Shown here piece after piece: positions 19,958 to 30,600 of a stretch of 64,000 bases of DNA. Source of the stretch: Aldersonia kunmingensis (GTDB taxonomy: Bacteria; Actinomycetota; Actinomycetes; Mycobacteriales; Mycobacteriaceae); contig NZ_LRRB01000206.1 in the NCBI RefSeq assembly GCF_001646865.1, positions 1 through 64,000 on the forward strand, written 5' to 3'. The first letter of the stretch is position 1. Each line of letters starts with the position of its first letter. Below the pieces are notes generated by a model, which saw only the letters and a program-made list of their open reading frames with translations, was not told the origin of the DNA and ran no database searches. A program made the position numbers and the translations under genes.

Positions 19958-20527
19958 TCACCCCACGAAATCGGGCTCGCCGGCCCGGCTCACCGCATCG
20001 AGGCGTCCATCACCGTCCCGATCGACCACGGCCAAGGTAGGCGAAACGAGCAATGCGTCGTAACCCGCCCGGCCGGCCGCGCTGATGAGAACACCGTCAG
20101 CGCGGCCGTCGTGGTCGACACCGAGCGCTGCCTGCTGTGTCTGTTGATCGAAATCGGCTGCAGTGAAGGGCTTTTCGATCCCGCGCAGGCCCTCCGATTC
20201 GACTGCGGACTGTCGGGCACCCGGCGATTCGTGTGCCCATACACCCCTGCCGCCCGGGTCGACGAAGAACCGCTCGACACGGCCGTCATCGTCATAGTCG
20301 AGCGCTGCGGTATCGGCGATACCGTCACCGTCCGAGTCCCACATCGCGTCGTCACGCCGGCCGTCACCGTCGAAATCTAGAGCCACGGCATCGGCGCCGC
20401 CCGGGGTGCCGAGATCGAGATCGGCCGGTGTCGACCACACCACCGGATCATCGAAACCCGTGCCGAACGAGTACTCGAGCTCCATACCCGGTAGACGCGA
20501 TGCCGCCCAGTGCGGTTCCTCGAGCAT
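19958..20527 (-). CDS. Hypothetical protein with Asp-rich (DxDxDG) repeats
   Basis: 189 residues, cytoplasmic by sequence (no signal peptide or helix). Three or four EF-hand-loop-like segments are visible: LDFDGDGRRDDAMWDSDGDG, LDYDDDGRVERFFVD, VDHDGRADGVL and VDRDGDGRLDAVS. Such loops resemble calcium-binding repeats of thrombospondin type 3 or FG-GAP proteins, which are usually secreted. The start at 20527 is chosen as the first ATG; ATG 20485 is possible. It is convergent with the reductase gene. No known function. Confidence 0.65.
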   Translation of the reverse strand: MLEEPHWAASRLPGMELEYSFGTGFDDPVVWSTPADLDLGTPGGADAVALDFDGDGRRDDAMWDSDGDGIADTAALDYDDDGRVERFFVDPGGRGVWAHESPGARQSAVESEGLRGIEKPFTAADFDQQTQQAALGVDHDGRADGVLISAAGRAGYDALLVSPTLAVVDRDGDGRLDAVSRAGEPDFVG

Positions 20528-20621
20528 TCATGCGGCCGTAATCGACACGAGTCCGACCGCGGGCACGCCGCATCGGCGGGCCAAGTATTGTTTCAGCGAT
20601 CATGACTGGCGCACTGCACCG

Positions 20622-21398
20622 ATGTCCGGGGCCGTGAAGGCACCCGGGGTTGGCCGATCCTGGCTGGACCAATGGTTCGCCAAGACGGCAGCATGGGCCG
20701 ATCCGGTCGCCACGCTCGGCGCCGGAACGGCCACCGCGCTGTTGCCTGATGTCCTGGTCAGCGCGCTATCCGAAGGCATTTTGAGCCGCTTCGGCGGCCA
20801 GCGAATCGACCTCGTCCTACGCGGACGGCCGATGTCCGCGCATCTCGTCTCGCTCGAAGTCCGCCGTACTGGCGCATCGTTCCGCGCCCGCGCCGAGCTC
20901 ACCGACGTGGACTGGGACGGCTACGGTTTCGACTCCCTCAGCATCACCGCGAACGGTGTCCGGCTCATTCCCAGCCTGGCCACGCGGTTCCAGGCCGAAC
21001 AGATCGATATCCAGGGCGAACTGCCGCTGTCCGAGCTGATCGAATGGCTCAACGGGCATGGCCTGCAGTGGGCGCTCGGAATCGACGACTCCGGATTGAT
21101 CCGTGCCAAACATTCCCGGCGCAAACTCGTCGCCCTCGTCGATGCAGCCGTCGTCAACGACCTACTGCGCATCGAGGTCAAGCGGGCGCACTGGATGGGC
21201 ATGGTGATCCCGAACTCACTGCTCACCACGCGTTCGATGCCGCTTCCCGCGCTACCGAACGATGGCCGGATCGTGCGGGCCACCCGGCACGGCGACACGG
21301 TGCGGTTCGCGATCGACATCGCCTCGATGTCCGGCAGCGTCGATCTTGCTCAGGTGCGTACCGCCATCGCTGCAGGGAGCGGCTTCACCATCTGGTGA
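20622..21398 (+). CDS. DUF2993-like (LmeA-type) protein
   Basis: 258 residues. The pattern SEGILSRFGGQRIDLVLRGRP, repeated two-strand units and DVDWDGYGFDSLSITANGVRL resembles DUF2993 lipid-binding beta proteins such as mycobacterial LmeA. No clear signal peptide is seen from ATG 20622, unlike secreted LmeA, so the protein may be cytoplasmic or the start may be upstream. The downstream gene is convergent with an eight-base gap. Family assignment is moderate and the function is inferred only from similarity. Confidence 0.6.
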   Translation: MSGAVKAPGVGRSWLDQWFAKTAAWADPVATLGAGTATALLPDVLVSALSEGILSRFGGQRIDLVLRGRPMSAHLVSLEVRRTGASFRARAELTDVDWDGYGFDSLSITANGVRLIPSLATRFQAEQIDIQGELPLSELIEWLNGHGLQWALGIDDSGLIRAKHSRRKLVALVDAAVVNDLLRIEVKRAHWMGMVIPNSLLTTRSMPLPALPNDGRIVRATRHGDTVRFAIDIASMSGSVDLAQVRTAIAAGSGFTIW

Positions 21399-21405
21399 GC
21401 CCCGG

Positions 21406-21759
21406 CTACGCCCAAGCTCGCAGCGAGCGAATGACACCCCGCGTCGCGGACTCGACCGCGAGCAGGGGCGAGAGGGCAAGTTCGGCCACATCGACGATCC
21501 GCTCGACGCGTTCGACGATGCCGTCCAACCGCACGGCGATATCATCCAACCGCCCCACCGCGGTATCGACTTTGCCCAGCGTGTCGTTGAACTTGCCCAT
21601 CGCGCCGGTAAATCCGTTCAGCGCGCCATCGAAATCGGTTAGCGCAGTGCCGAGATCGTTGATGACGGCGTTGAGTTGGTCGACCGTGAGATCGGCATTC
21701 AGCGCCGCTTGAGCCAACTTCCGGATACGCCCGGGTTCACCGGCGGTACGGTCGGCCAT
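21406..21759 (-). CDS. Small helical (coiled-coil) conserved protein
   Basis: 117 residues, almost entirely amphipathic helix: repeated units such as LGTALTDFDGALNGFTGAMG and VDTAVGRLDDIAVRLDGIVE have hydrophobic positions every three or four residues, as in a coiled coil. A short hydrophobic C-terminal segment (ELALSPLLAVESATRGVI) might touch the membrane. ATG 21759 follows a GAGGAGACGCG ribosome site. I recognise no named family. It is convergent with the DUF2993-like gene. Confidence 0.6.
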   Translation of the reverse strand: MADRTAGEPGRIRKLAQAALNADLTVDQLNAVINDLGTALTDFDGALNGFTGAMGKFNDTLGKVDTAVGRLDDIAVRLDGIVERVERIVDVAELALSPLLAVESATRGVIRSLRAWA

Positions 21760-21832
21760 CGCGTCTCCTCAGCACATTTTCCTACTGACGAAACGACAAT
21801 AACGGCCGGCCGCGGGTGCTTCTAGCGACGCT

Positions 21833-21980
21833 CACGAACGCGCCGAATCGTGCTGGACCACAAGAGCTTCGGAACGGCGACAGCCTGTGCCCGAGTCGAA
21901 CGGCGGATGCGGGTCGTATTCGATGACGAGCTGAGCCACTTCGGCATGCTCGCGCCTTGCGATCTGCACGATTTCGGACG
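21833..21980 (-). pseudogene. C-terminal remnant of a DJ-1/PfpI-like protein
   Basis: In one minus-strand frame about 48 codons read EIVQIARREHAEVAQLV, then IEYDPHPPFDSGTG, and end at TGA 21835-21833. IEYDPxPPFD near the C-terminus is typical of DJ-1/PfpI family proteins. The frame has no start and no upstream domain; the neighbouring DUF2236 gene ends at 21989, where the rest would lie. It is best read as a decayed 3' fragment left by a deletion. Confidence 0.5.
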
Positions 21981-21988
21981 CTCCTCGA

Positions 21989-22945
21989 TTACATGGGGCG
22001 GTTGTCGAGCAGCTTGCGCACGCGCTGCTTGTTGCGCTCGAGCACGCGTGCCTCGTACGCGATCGGCAGGTAGCGAATCCGTTCCGGCAGCAGCGGCGTC
22101 ACGCGGGCAACGACCCAGCCGATGCGGACCAGCTTGCGCTCGTCGGCCTCGGTCCACTCGAGCCCGAGCAGGTCACGGGCGTGCTGGGGCGTGGTGCCGA
22201 CCGTGACGAAGTGCTGCAGCTTTCCGACCGGGCGGGTGATGGTGCGCCACGCCGGACGGAATACGCGCGGCAGCTTCGGCGGCGGCGGGATGACCGCGAT
22301 GCTCTTGAGGAAGTCGTAGGCGGTGGGATGTGCGACCAGACGCTCTTTGACGAGCTGCTCGAACTTGACCTCGAACTCCGCGTAGGTCTTCGGGATCTCC
22401 TTCTCCGCCACGTACAGGTTGCGCCAGATCTGGAGGGTCTCCGCGTAGTAGTCCTCCTTCTCCTGATCGGTGAAGGGCCGCTTGGCGAAGTAGCGGGCAC
22501 CCTCGATGAACGCGTATGCACCGGTCAACATGACCCAGGCCCACGGTCCCGAGGACAATGCCTTGTGCCGGACGCCGTTCTCGTCGGTGGAGTTCAGGGT
22601 GGCGTGCATCTTGCGCAGCCGGTCGGCTTCGACCAGCGCCTCGTCACCGCCGTAGACCCAGGTCATCACCGAGGCGAGGCTGCGGGTGGCGCGACCCACG
22701 GCGTCCGTGCGGAACGTCGAGTGCTCGCCGACGACGGTGCCGATGGTCGGCTCCATGGTCTGCAGCAGGAAGGCGGTGCCTCCGGTCAGCGAGAAGGTGA
22801 CGAGCCCAATTTCGTCCCACAGCCGGGTACCCGGCTCGATGGGGCGGCGGCGCGCCTCAGCGGGCGCCTGCGGCGCATTCGCCTCAGCAGGGACGGTGTC
22901 GGGGGTATCCGTGACCTCTGGGGTCCGGAACTCGGCAACACTCAT
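21989..22945 (-). CDS. DUF2236 (MpaB/Lcp-like) oxygenase-family protein
   Basis: 318 residues. RLWDEIGLVTFSLTGGTAFL, RTDAVGRATRSLASVMTWVYGG and LRKMHATLNSTDENGVRHKAL match the DUF2236 family, in which conserved histidines such as the one in KMHA bind haem in latex-clearing proteins. WVMLTGAYAFIEGARYF follows the expected order. ATG 22945 has AAGGAGG upstream. Enzymatic activity of most members is unknown; oxidoreductase activity is inferred. It ends a few bases from the DJ-1-like remnant. Confidence 0.82.
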   Translation of the reverse strand: MSVAEFRTPEVTDTPDTVPAEANAPQAPAEARRRPIEPGTRLWDEIGLVTFSLTGGTAFLLQTMEPTIGTVVGEHSTFRTDAVGRATRSLASVMTWVYGGDEALVEADRLRKMHATLNSTDENGVRHKALSSGPWAWVMLTGAYAFIEGARYFAKRPFTDQEKEDYYAETLQIWRNLYVAEKEIPKTYAEFEVKFEQLVKERLVAHPTAYDFLKSIAVIPPPPKLPRVFRPAWRTITRPVGKLQHFVTVGTTPQHARDLLGLEWTEADERKLVRIGWVVARVTPLLPERIRYLPIAYEARVLERNKQRVRKLLDNRPM

Positions 22946-23038
22946 ACCAGTCGGCCTCCTTGCCGATAGAGTGAGAGAAACGTGTTGCAAATCTCTCACC
23001 TACCGGCAGGCGCTGTCAAGCCCGATCTGGTCGAACGT

Positions 23039-24529
23039 TCAGTTGCTGCGTTCGTTCCACCATCCGAGCAGCGCAGCCTCGGCCTCATCACGGCTCAACG
23101 GACCACGATCGAGCCGCAGTTCCTTCAGGAACTTCCACGCCTCGCCGACCTGTGGACCAGGCTCGATTCCCAGTAGCTGCATGATCGCGTTGCCATCCAG
23201 GTCCGGGCGTACGCGCGCAAGATCCTCGGCCTCCTGCAGCCGGGCAATCCGAACTTCGAGATCGTCGTAGGTGGCCTGCAGGGCGGCCGCTCGGCGCTTG
23301 TTGCGGGTGGTGCAGTCCGCCCGGACCAGCTTGTGCAGCCGGGGGAGTAGCGGTCCCGCGTCGGTGATGTAGCGGCGAACCGCCGAATCGGTCCACTGCC
23401 CGGTGCCGTAGCCGTGGAAGCGCAGGTGCAGGAACACCAATTGCGCAACATCGTCGATGACGTGCTTCGGGTACTTCAGGGCCCGCATCCGTCGCCGCAC
23501 GAGCTTGGCGCCGACCACCTCATGGTGATGGAAGCTCACGCCGCCACCGGCCTCGTTGCGCTTGGTATCGGGCTTGCCGATGTCGTGGAGCAGCGCGGCC
23601 CAGCGCAGCACCAGGTCGGGGCTTGGCACCTTCGTCGGATCGTCGGCCGGGCCGCCGTCCTCGAGGTCGATGGCCTGCTGGAGCACGGTCAGCGAATGCC
23701 GGTAGACGTCCTTGTGCTGATGGTGCTCGTCGATCTCGAGTTCCATTGCTGGAAGCTCGGGCAGCACCTGGTCCGCGAGACCGGTGCGGCACAGCACCTC
23801 TACGCCGTCCACCGCGTGCGCGCCGAGGATCAGCTTGTCCAGCTCCACATGCACGCGCTCGACGGTGATCCGGTTGAGCTCCGGCGCCATCGCGACGATG
23901 GCGTCCTGCACCCGGGGCGCGAGCTCGAAACCGAGCTGGGACACGAACCTCGCCGCCCGCAGCATCCGAAGCGGATCGTCGTTGAAGCTGTCCTCCGGTG
24001 CCGCCGGGGTATCGAGCAGGCCCGCGAGCAGGGCCTCCATCCCACCGAGCGGGTCGATGAACTCCTGCTTGCCGCCGGTGCCGAGCTGGACCGCCATGGC
24101 GTTGACGGTGAAGTCGCGACGCACGAGGTCACCCTCGAGGGTGTCGCCGAAGCGAACCTCGGGATTGCGGCTCACACGGTCGTAGGCGTCGCTGCGGAAG
24201 GTGGTGATCTCGATCTGGTGCTCACCCTTCGCGGCGCTGACTGTGCCGAACGCCAGTCCGCCGGTGTCCCAGATGTGATCCGCCCAGCCACGCATGAGCG
24301 CGAGCACCTGCTCAGGCCGTGCATTGGTGGTGAAGTCCAGATCGGTGCCTAGCCGGCCGAGCACCGCGTCGCGCACACTGCCTCCGACGAGGTACAGCTC
24401 ATGACCCTGCGCGGCGAACAACTCACCGAGTGGAGTAAGTACATCCGACAGCCGCCGCAACGTGATCGCGGCGGAGGCGAGCAACCTGGTCCGGCGCTCG
24501 TCGTCGATCGGGAAAGGGGGCGCAACCAC
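23039..24529 (-). CDS. pcnA: CCA tRNA nucleotidyltransferase
   Basis: A class II nucleotidyltransferase with the head motif [13 protein letters not shown] followed by the catalytic DLDFTT, an RNA-binding region ([11 protein letters not shown]) and an HD domain ([14 protein letters not shown]). It adds or repairs the 3'-CCA of tRNAs; the tRNA genes in this window lack an encoded CCA, as expected. Start GTG 24529 is chosen; ATG 24568 would extend into the promoter of the divergent mutT gene. The pcnA-mutT arrangement is the same as in M. tuberculosis. Confidence 0.93.
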   Translation of the reverse strand: MVAPPFPIDDERRTRLLASAAITLRRLSDVLTPLGELFAAQGHELYLVGGSVRDAVLGRLGTDLDFTTNARPEQVLALMRGWADHIWDTGGLAFGTVSAAKGEHQIEITTFRSDAYDRVSRNPEVRFGDTLEGDLVRRDFTVNAMAVQLGTGGKQEFIDPLGGMEALLAGLLDTPAAPEDSFNDDPLRMLRAARFVSQLGFELAPRVQDAIVAMAPELNRITVERVHVELDKLILGAHAVDGVEVLCRTGLADQVLPELPAMELEIDEHHQHKDVYRHSLTVLQQAIDLEDGGPADDPTKVPSPDLVLRWAALLHDIGKPDTKRNEAGGGVSFHHHEVVGAKLVRRRMRALKYPKHVIDDVAQLVFLHLRFHGYGTGQWTDSAVRRYITDAGPLLPRLHKLVRADCTTRNKRRAAALQATYDDLEVRIARLQEAEDLARVRPDLDGNAIMQLLGIEPGPQVGEAWKFLKELRLDRGPLSRDEAEAALLGWWNERSN

Positions 24530-24593
24530 GGGTGGCCAGCATACTTGTAGCCGGTCGGGGTGGGGCATCCCCAGGCCCTGCCACCAGGGCAGC

Positions 24594-24606
24594 TAAGATT
24601 GATCGG
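24594..24606 (+). promoter_or_regulatory. Possible -10 element of a leaderless mutT transcript
   Basis: TAAGAT (24594-24599) fits the actinobacterial -10 pattern and lies seven bases before GTG 24607, where no ribosome site is seen. Transcription would start at or next to the GTG. No good -35 is visible. Confidence 0.35.
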
Positions 24607-25209
24607 GTGTCTCCGGCCGAACGTGCGAACAACCGGCGCCGCCACTCGCGGCGTCGCGGTTCGGTCGGTGGAGGCCAAAAACCCCAGCTTCGCACCGTTC
24701 GCGAAACCTCCGCCGGCGGGCTTGTCCTCGAAGGCCTCGATGGGCCGCGCGACAAGGTGTGCGCAGCGTTGATCGGCCGGACAGATCGCCGCGGCCGGCT
24801 GCTCTGGTCGATGCCGAAGGGTCATATCGAGCAGGGCGAGACCGCCGAACAGACCGCGATGCGGGAAGTCGCCGAGGAAACCGGCATTCAAGGCCGGGTG
24901 TTGGCGTCGCTGGGCAGCATCGACTACTGGTTCGTCACCGAGGGCCGGCGGGTGCACAAGACCGTGCACCACTACCTGCTGCGCTATGTCGGCGGTGAAC
25001 TCTCGGACGCCGATGTCGAGGTCACCGAGGTCGCGTGGGTTCCGCTAGCCGAACTCAACTCCCGGCTCGCCTACGCCGACGAACGTCGCCTCGCCGAGGT
25101 CGCCGGCCGGCTGATCGAAGAAATGGCCGGCGGGGATTCCCCATCCGATAACACCGGGTCACAGGCAGCATTCGTGAATGCGCCGCAGCAGGGCATCGGC
25201 AACGAATGA
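24607..25209 (+). CDS. mutT4: NUDIX hydrolase, MutT4-like
   Basis: 200 residues. The Nudix box is complete: [20 protein letters not shown] followed by TG, with the metal-binding REVAEE. It should hydrolyse a nucleoside diphosphate derivative; the substrate is not evident. A basic N-terminus ([11 protein letters not shown]) precedes the domain. It starts the plus-strand run mutT, secreted protein, murJ, as in mycobacteria, and its stop overlaps the next start by four bases. GTG 24607 is chosen because the domain and the family N-terminus fit; the frame extends upstream without homology. Confidence 0.88.
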   Translation: MSPAERANNRRRHSRRRGSVGGGQKPQLRTVRETSAGGLVLEGLDGPRDKVCAALIGRTDRRGRLLWSMPKGHIEQGETAEQTAMREVAEETGIQGRVLASLGSIDYWFVTEGRRVHKTVHHYLLRYVGGELSDADVEVTEVAWVPLAELNSRLAYADERRLAEVAGRLIEEMAGGDSPSDNTGSQAAFVNAPQQGIGNE

Positions 25210-27656
25210 CGCGTGGGTTTGCGATGCGGTCCGCGCTGATACTCGTGGCGGCCGCGGTTATCGGTGGCTACGGAGCAGGACCTGCCCTCGCGTCGCCATC
25301 GCAGCCGCGGCAGCCGATCGGCGACAGCGCGGAGAACGGCGACTCACCCGCAGCTGACCAGACCGTAGATCAGGACTCCGACGAAAGCCCCGAATTCCTC
25401 GCGCTTTCCATCGACTCGGTAGCGCCGACAACCGTGACGCCGGCAAGCTCGCCGTACTTCGTGGTCGAGGCGACCGTCCGCAACGTCGGTGATCGCACGG
25501 TCAGCGATGTCGATGTCCGCATCCAGCGCGGCGACGCCATCGCCCAGGCGTCTGGGCTGCGGACCTCACTGCAACTCGATCAGACCAATTTCGAGGTCGC
25601 CGGCGAGTTCGTCACCGTCGCAGAAAAGCTCGCCAAGGGGCAGAGCAAGCACTTCCGGCTGACCATCCCGCTGCGGGCCGGCGGCGTGGACACGCCCGAC
25701 CTCGACATCCAGAAGCCGGGCGTCTACCCGATGCTGCTGAACGTGAACGGCACGCCCGAGTACGGCGATGCCGCTCGTCTCGACGACGCGCGGTTCCTGC
25801 TCCCAGTGCTCGGTCTGCCGCCTGTGCCGACGGCGGACGACCCCGACGCCGCGAAAGCCGTTGCCGCGCCGACAGATGCGCCGGTGGCCATGACGATGCT
25901 GTGGCCGCTCGCGGATCGCCCGCGAATCGCGGCGGGGCAGCCCGGCTCGCTGGATCAGCCGATCCGGCTCGTCGACGACGGCCTCGCCACCTCACTCGCC
26001 TCGGGCGGGCGGCTCGACGGGCTCGTCGCGGCGCTCGAATACGCCATCGGCCCGAACACGGAGATGGGCAGCCGGATCGCCGAAGGCACGTGCCTGGCAA
26101 TCGATCCCGACCTCCTCGTCACGGTCAGCAGCATGACTCGCGGATACCTCGTCGTCGAGGACCCCGCCGATCCGACCGGCCCGGCACACGAAGGCGCCGG
26201 TGCGGCTGCGGCCACGCAGTGGCTCGACCGGGTTCGCGCGCTTGCGGGCGGGCTCTGCACGGTTGCGCTGCCGTTCGCACAGGTGGACGTAGTCGGGCTG
26301 GAGACGGTGCACAACGAGGCGCTCGAGGCCGACGCCCTCGACAGCGGGCCCGATGTGGTGGATCGGGTGCTCGGCATCACGTCGGTACGCGGGGTCGTGT
26401 GGCCCGATTCGGGCAGCATCGACGACGACACGGCAGAGATGCTGGACCGACGGCGTGCGGGCACGGTACTGCTCGCCAGCAACGCGGTCACCAGGTCCGA
26501 TGAGCCGGCTGTCCCGCCGGATGTCGTCGAACTCTCGGCATCCGACACCACCGACGAGGACGAGCCCGAAACCGGCACAGAACCCGCGCCGAATACCGCG
26601 ACGACATTGCGCGCCGCGCCATTCGACGTTTTTGCCGCCACCGCGCTGGCTGCGGTCGGCACCGATCCGCAGACGCCGTCCTTCACCCCGGCGCGTATGC
26701 GCTACGACCTCGATGAGGATTCGGGCACCGCCCGCCTGCAGGACGCGCTCGGCGCGTTGACCTGGACCGCCCTCACACCGCAGCCGAATCATCCGCGTTC
26801 GGTGCTGTTCGCCCCGCCGCAAATGTGGACTGCGGACCGCACCGAGGCCGGTGCGCTGCTCGCCGAGGCGGCGCTCCTGATGCAGACCAATCTGGCCAAC
26901 CCGCGCGGGCTGTCGACCCTGCTCGGGCAAAGCGCGGGACCGCAGCCCTTCGAGACCAATTACGTCGCACAGGCCGTGCGTGATGCGGTGCCGGACGCGA
27001 CTCGGGCGGCGGCCGGTTCCCAGGCCGCGCGGATCGACAACCTGAATGCCGCGCTCGTCGACGACCCGCAGCGCGAACTGACACCGACGCGCTACCTGTC
27101 TCCCGTGCGCGAGGATCTGCTTCGCGCGATGAGCCTGTCCGGCCGGCGCGACAACCACAGCATCGCGCAGCAGGCCTCCGACGATCGCATCGACGCCACG
27201 GCTCAGTCGGTTGAGGACATGTACGCCGGAGTCACCATCCTCGCCCCGGGCGGCGTGTACACCCTCGCCTCCGAACAGAGCCCGCTGCTGCTGGTTGCGC
27301 GCAACGACCTCCCGGTAGGGATTCGCGTCCTGGTTGATATCGACGCCCCCGCCGCGATGTCGGTGACCGACCTCGGCGAACAGCAGCTGCCCGCCAGCGG
27401 CAGCCGGACTCTGCAGGTGCCCGCAAAGGCGAGCGATTCGATCAACATGGCCGTCGACGTCGCGCTGACCACCCCCGCGGGCGTGCCGCTGGGGACCCCG
27501 ACCACGGTGTCGGTGCGCTCCAACGCTTACGGGCCAGCGCTGGCGATCGTGACCGGCTGTGCGGGCGGGCTGCTTTTGCTGCTCGCTGGGCGGCGGCTGT
27601 GGCATCGTTTCCGTGGGCAACCCGATCCCGCCGACGACGATTACGAGCGCCGATGA
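25206..27656 (+). CDS. Large secreted/membrane-anchored protein, DUF6049 (Rv3909-like)
   Basis: 816 residues with an N-terminal signal peptide ([19 protein letters not shown]) and a C-terminal membrane helix ([20 protein letters not shown]) followed by a short basic tail. The large middle part faces the cell envelope and starts with a beta-rich segment ([16 protein letters not shown]). Its place between mutT and murJ is conserved in mycobacteria (Rv3909), and it overlaps both neighbours by four bases, so it is translationally coupled to murJ. A role supporting cell-wall export is inferred from context. Confidence 0.85.
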   Translation: MTRGFAMRSALILVAAAVIGGYGAGPALASPSQPRQPIGDSAENGDSPAADQTVDQDSDESPEFLALSIDSVAPTTVTPASSPYFVVEATVRNVGDRTVSDVDVRIQRGDAIAQASGLRTSLQLDQTNFEVAGEFVTVAEKLAKGQSKHFRLTIPLRAGGVDTPDLDIQKPGVYPMLLNVNGTPEYGDAARLDDARFLLPVLGLPPVPTADDPDAAKAVAAPTDAPVAMTMLWPLADRPRIAAGQPGSLDQPIRLVDDGLATSLASGGRLDGLVAALEYAIGPNTEMGSRIAEGTCLAIDPDLLVTVSSMTRGYLVVEDPADPTGPAHEGAGAAAATQWLDRVRALAGGLCTVALPFAQVDVVGLETVHNEALEADALDSGPDVVDRVLGITSVRGVVWPDSGSIDDDTAEMLDRRRAGTVLLASNAVTRSDEPAVPPDVVELSASDTTDEDEPETGTEPAPNTATTLRAAPFDVFAATALAAVGTDPQTPSFTPARMRYDLDEDSGTARLQDALGALTWTALTPQPNHPRSVLFAPPQMWTADRTEAGALLAEAALLMQTNLANPRGLSTLLGQSAGPQPFETNYVAQAVRDAVPDATRAAAGSQAARIDNLNAALVDDPQRELTPTRYLSPVREDLLRAMSLSGRRDNHSIAQQASDDRIDATAQSVEDMYAGVTILAPGGVYTLASEQSPLLLVARNDLPVGIRVLVDIDAPAAMSVTDLGEQQLPASGSRTLQVPAKASDSINMAVDVALTTPAGVPLGTPTTVSVRSNAYGPALAIVTGCAGGLLLLLAGRRLWHRFRGQPDPADDDYERR

Positions 27657-30600
27657 ACTGGATCGAACCGGGCCAGCAGAGCCACCAACTACGGCCGCCA
27701 CCGGCACCGTGGGAGCGGGTCTCGTGGCCGGTGCGCCGTCCTGCGCATGCCGCGGCGCCGCAGGGATTCAACGGTGGGTATTCGGCGCCCAGTCCAGCTG
27801 AACCGCCGAACGTCCCGCCGCGCCACGCCCAGCCACAACGAATCCCGGCAGCTGTTGTGGCGGCTGCCCCGGCACCGCAAGCCCCGCCGCGCACCGCGCC
27901 TCAGCCGATTCAAGAACGCCCGACCGACACCCAGCGCGGTCTGCTCGCCGCTACCGGATCCATCGCCTTCGCGACGTTGATCAGCCGGATGACCGGCTTC
28001 CTGAAGCAGATGCTGCTTCTCACCGTGCTCGGCGGCGCGGTTGCGAGCTCGTTCACGGTCGCCAGCCAGATTCCCAACATGATCGCCGAGCTGGTGCTCG
28101 GCGCCGTGCTGACCGCGATCGTCGTGCCCGTGCTCGTCCGCGCCGAACGGGAGGACGCCGACGGCGGCGCTGCGTTCGTCCGCCGGTTGTTCACCGCAGC
28201 GATGACGCTCCTCGTGATTGCCGCCCTGATGGCAACGGCGGCCGCTCCACTGCTGACCACGCACGTGTTCCTGTCCGACGACGGCAAGGTCGACACGTCA
28301 CTGACCACAGCGCTGTCGTTCCTGTTGCTGCCGGCGATCCTGTTCTACGGCCTGTCCGCCCTGCTCACCGCGATCCTCAACACCCGGCAGGTCTTCAAGC
28401 CCGGCGCGTGGGCACCGGTGCTCAACAACGTCGTCGTCCTGACGGTGCTCGGTATCTATCTGGCTATGCCTGGGGAGATTTCGCTCGACCCGGTGCGGAT
28501 GAGCGATCCGAAGCTGCTCGTCCTCGGGCTCGGCGTGCTGGCCGGCGTGGTCACCCAGGCGGTGAGCCTGGTTCCCGCGCTGCGCCGGCAGGGCATCTCG
28601 TTGCGCCCGCTGTGGGGGCTCGACGACCGGCTTCGTCAGTTCGGCGGCATGGCGGTCGCGATCGTTCTCTACGTCATGATCAGCCAGATCGGTTTCGTGT
28701 TCGCCACCCGCGTGTCCTCGCATGCGGACGCCGCCGGGCCTGCGATCTACAACAACGCGTGGCTGCTGCTGCAACTGCCCTACGGCGTGCTCGGCGTGAC
28801 TGTGCTGACCGCGATCATGCCGCGGCTGAGCCGCAACGCCGCCGACGACGACACCCCGGCCGTGGTCGACGACCTTGGCACAGCCACCCGGCTCACGATG
28901 CTCACCCTGGTCCCGGTCGTCACTTTCCTGACTCTCGTTGGACCACAGGTCGGCCAGGCCCTCTACGGCTACGGCAACTTCGGCGACGCGGACGCCGAAC
29001 GCCTCGGCCAGGCGGTCAGCTGGTCGGCGTTCACGCTGATTCCCTACGCCCTCGTGTTGATTCACCTGCGCGTTTTCTACGCTCGCGAAGAAGCGTGGAC
29101 ACCGACGTGGATCATCATCGGCATCACCGCGGTGAAGATCGTGCTCTCCGCGCTCGTCCCGGTGTTCGCTGCCGACGACAACGTCGTGAGCCTGCTCGGC
29201 GTCGCGAACGGCATCAGCTTCGCCGTCGGCGCCGCAATCGGCGGCTACCTCCTGCATCGCAGCCTCGGCAACCTGCACATGGCGAACGTCGGCAAGACCG
29301 TATGGCGGGTACTGGTCGCGTCGCTCGCCGGAGGCGCCCTGATGCTCGTCGTCGACTGGGCGATCGGCCTCGAGGTGGTCTCCAGGCAACTCGGCAGTGT
29401 CGGTTCGGTGCTGCGGGTCGCCTTCGACGGCGTGCTGATGCTGTCGGTGACGTTCGTGATCCTGCGCCTCGTCCGCGTCCCCGAGGTCGTCGCGGTAACC
29501 GTCGCGATCGAGCGCCGCCTGCGCGGCCGCCCCGCCGAAGAAGAGACCGCGGACGAGTACGACGGGTCCCGGCCGGATACCGATCCATTCGCCGCATACG
29601 CCAGGAGCCGGGCCTACGACCCGCTCATGGATGCGGAAACTATGGTATTGCCAGTCTTCGGCAGCGGTGCTTCGATACCTTCTCGCAGTCGAACGGTCCC
29701 GTACCCTGTTCGACAAGACCATGTAAAGGGCCAGGAATGGGTGGCTACACAAGAAGGAGCGAGGGTGAGCGACGACGCGAATTCCGGCGGCTCGGCCGGT
29801 AATTCGGGCGGCGACGCCACGGCCAACAGCGCCACCGACACGATGGACACGGGCGGATCGCCCGAAGGTCAGCGTGAGGGCCGCACCAACACAGCTCCTC
29901 AGCCAGTGGTCCGTGACAGTGACGATTCACGTCCGCACGACCCGACGCTCGACACCGGTGCGATTCCGGTCGCCTCGCCCACGATGCCGCCCATGGGTGG
30001 AGCCGGTCGCGGGGCGGTTCCGCCGCGCGGGCCGAAGCTCGTGCCCGGTGCCTCGGTGGCCGGCGGTCGGTACCGCCTGCTCGCCCCGCACGGTGGTGCG
30101 CGTGGCCTGACCTTCTGGCAGGCGCACGACATCAAGCTCGATCGCCAGGTTGCGCTCACCTTCGTCGACGCCGATCAGAAGGACGGGCAGAACCAGAACA
30201 ACGACGGCCCGCAGGCCATCCTGTCGCGCACGCTGCGGCTCGGCCGGATCAATGCGCCCGGTCTCGCCCGCGTGCTCGATGTCGTGCGCGGCTCCTCGGG
30301 CGGCATCGTCGTCGCCGAGTGGACGCCGGGCCGGTCGTTGCGTGAGATGGCCGAGACCGCCCCCTCGCCGATCGGTGCGTCGCGCGCGATCTACTCACTG
30401 GCCACGGCTGCCGAACTTGCCCACCGCAGTGGCGGCGCCCTGTCCATCGATCATCCCGACCGGGTCCGGATCAGCACGAATGGCGATGCGGTGCTTGCCT
30501 TCCCGGGCACCCTTGCCGACGCGACTGCACCGTCGGATGTGCGTGGTCTCGGCGCATCGCTGTACGCGCTGATCACCAACCGCTGGCCCATCGAACCTCC

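Noticed and set aside
20406-20621. N-terminal extension of the DUF2993-like protein
   Set aside because: It overlaps the divergent Asp-rich gene and has no family character; ATG 20622 is preferred.
25992-27707. 571-codon open frame on the minus strand
   Set aside because: Antisense to the DUF6049 gene and without recognisable motifs.
28298-29802. Long frames on both strands inside murJ
   Set aside because: Shadows of murJ; the murJ frame has clear transmembrane and family features.
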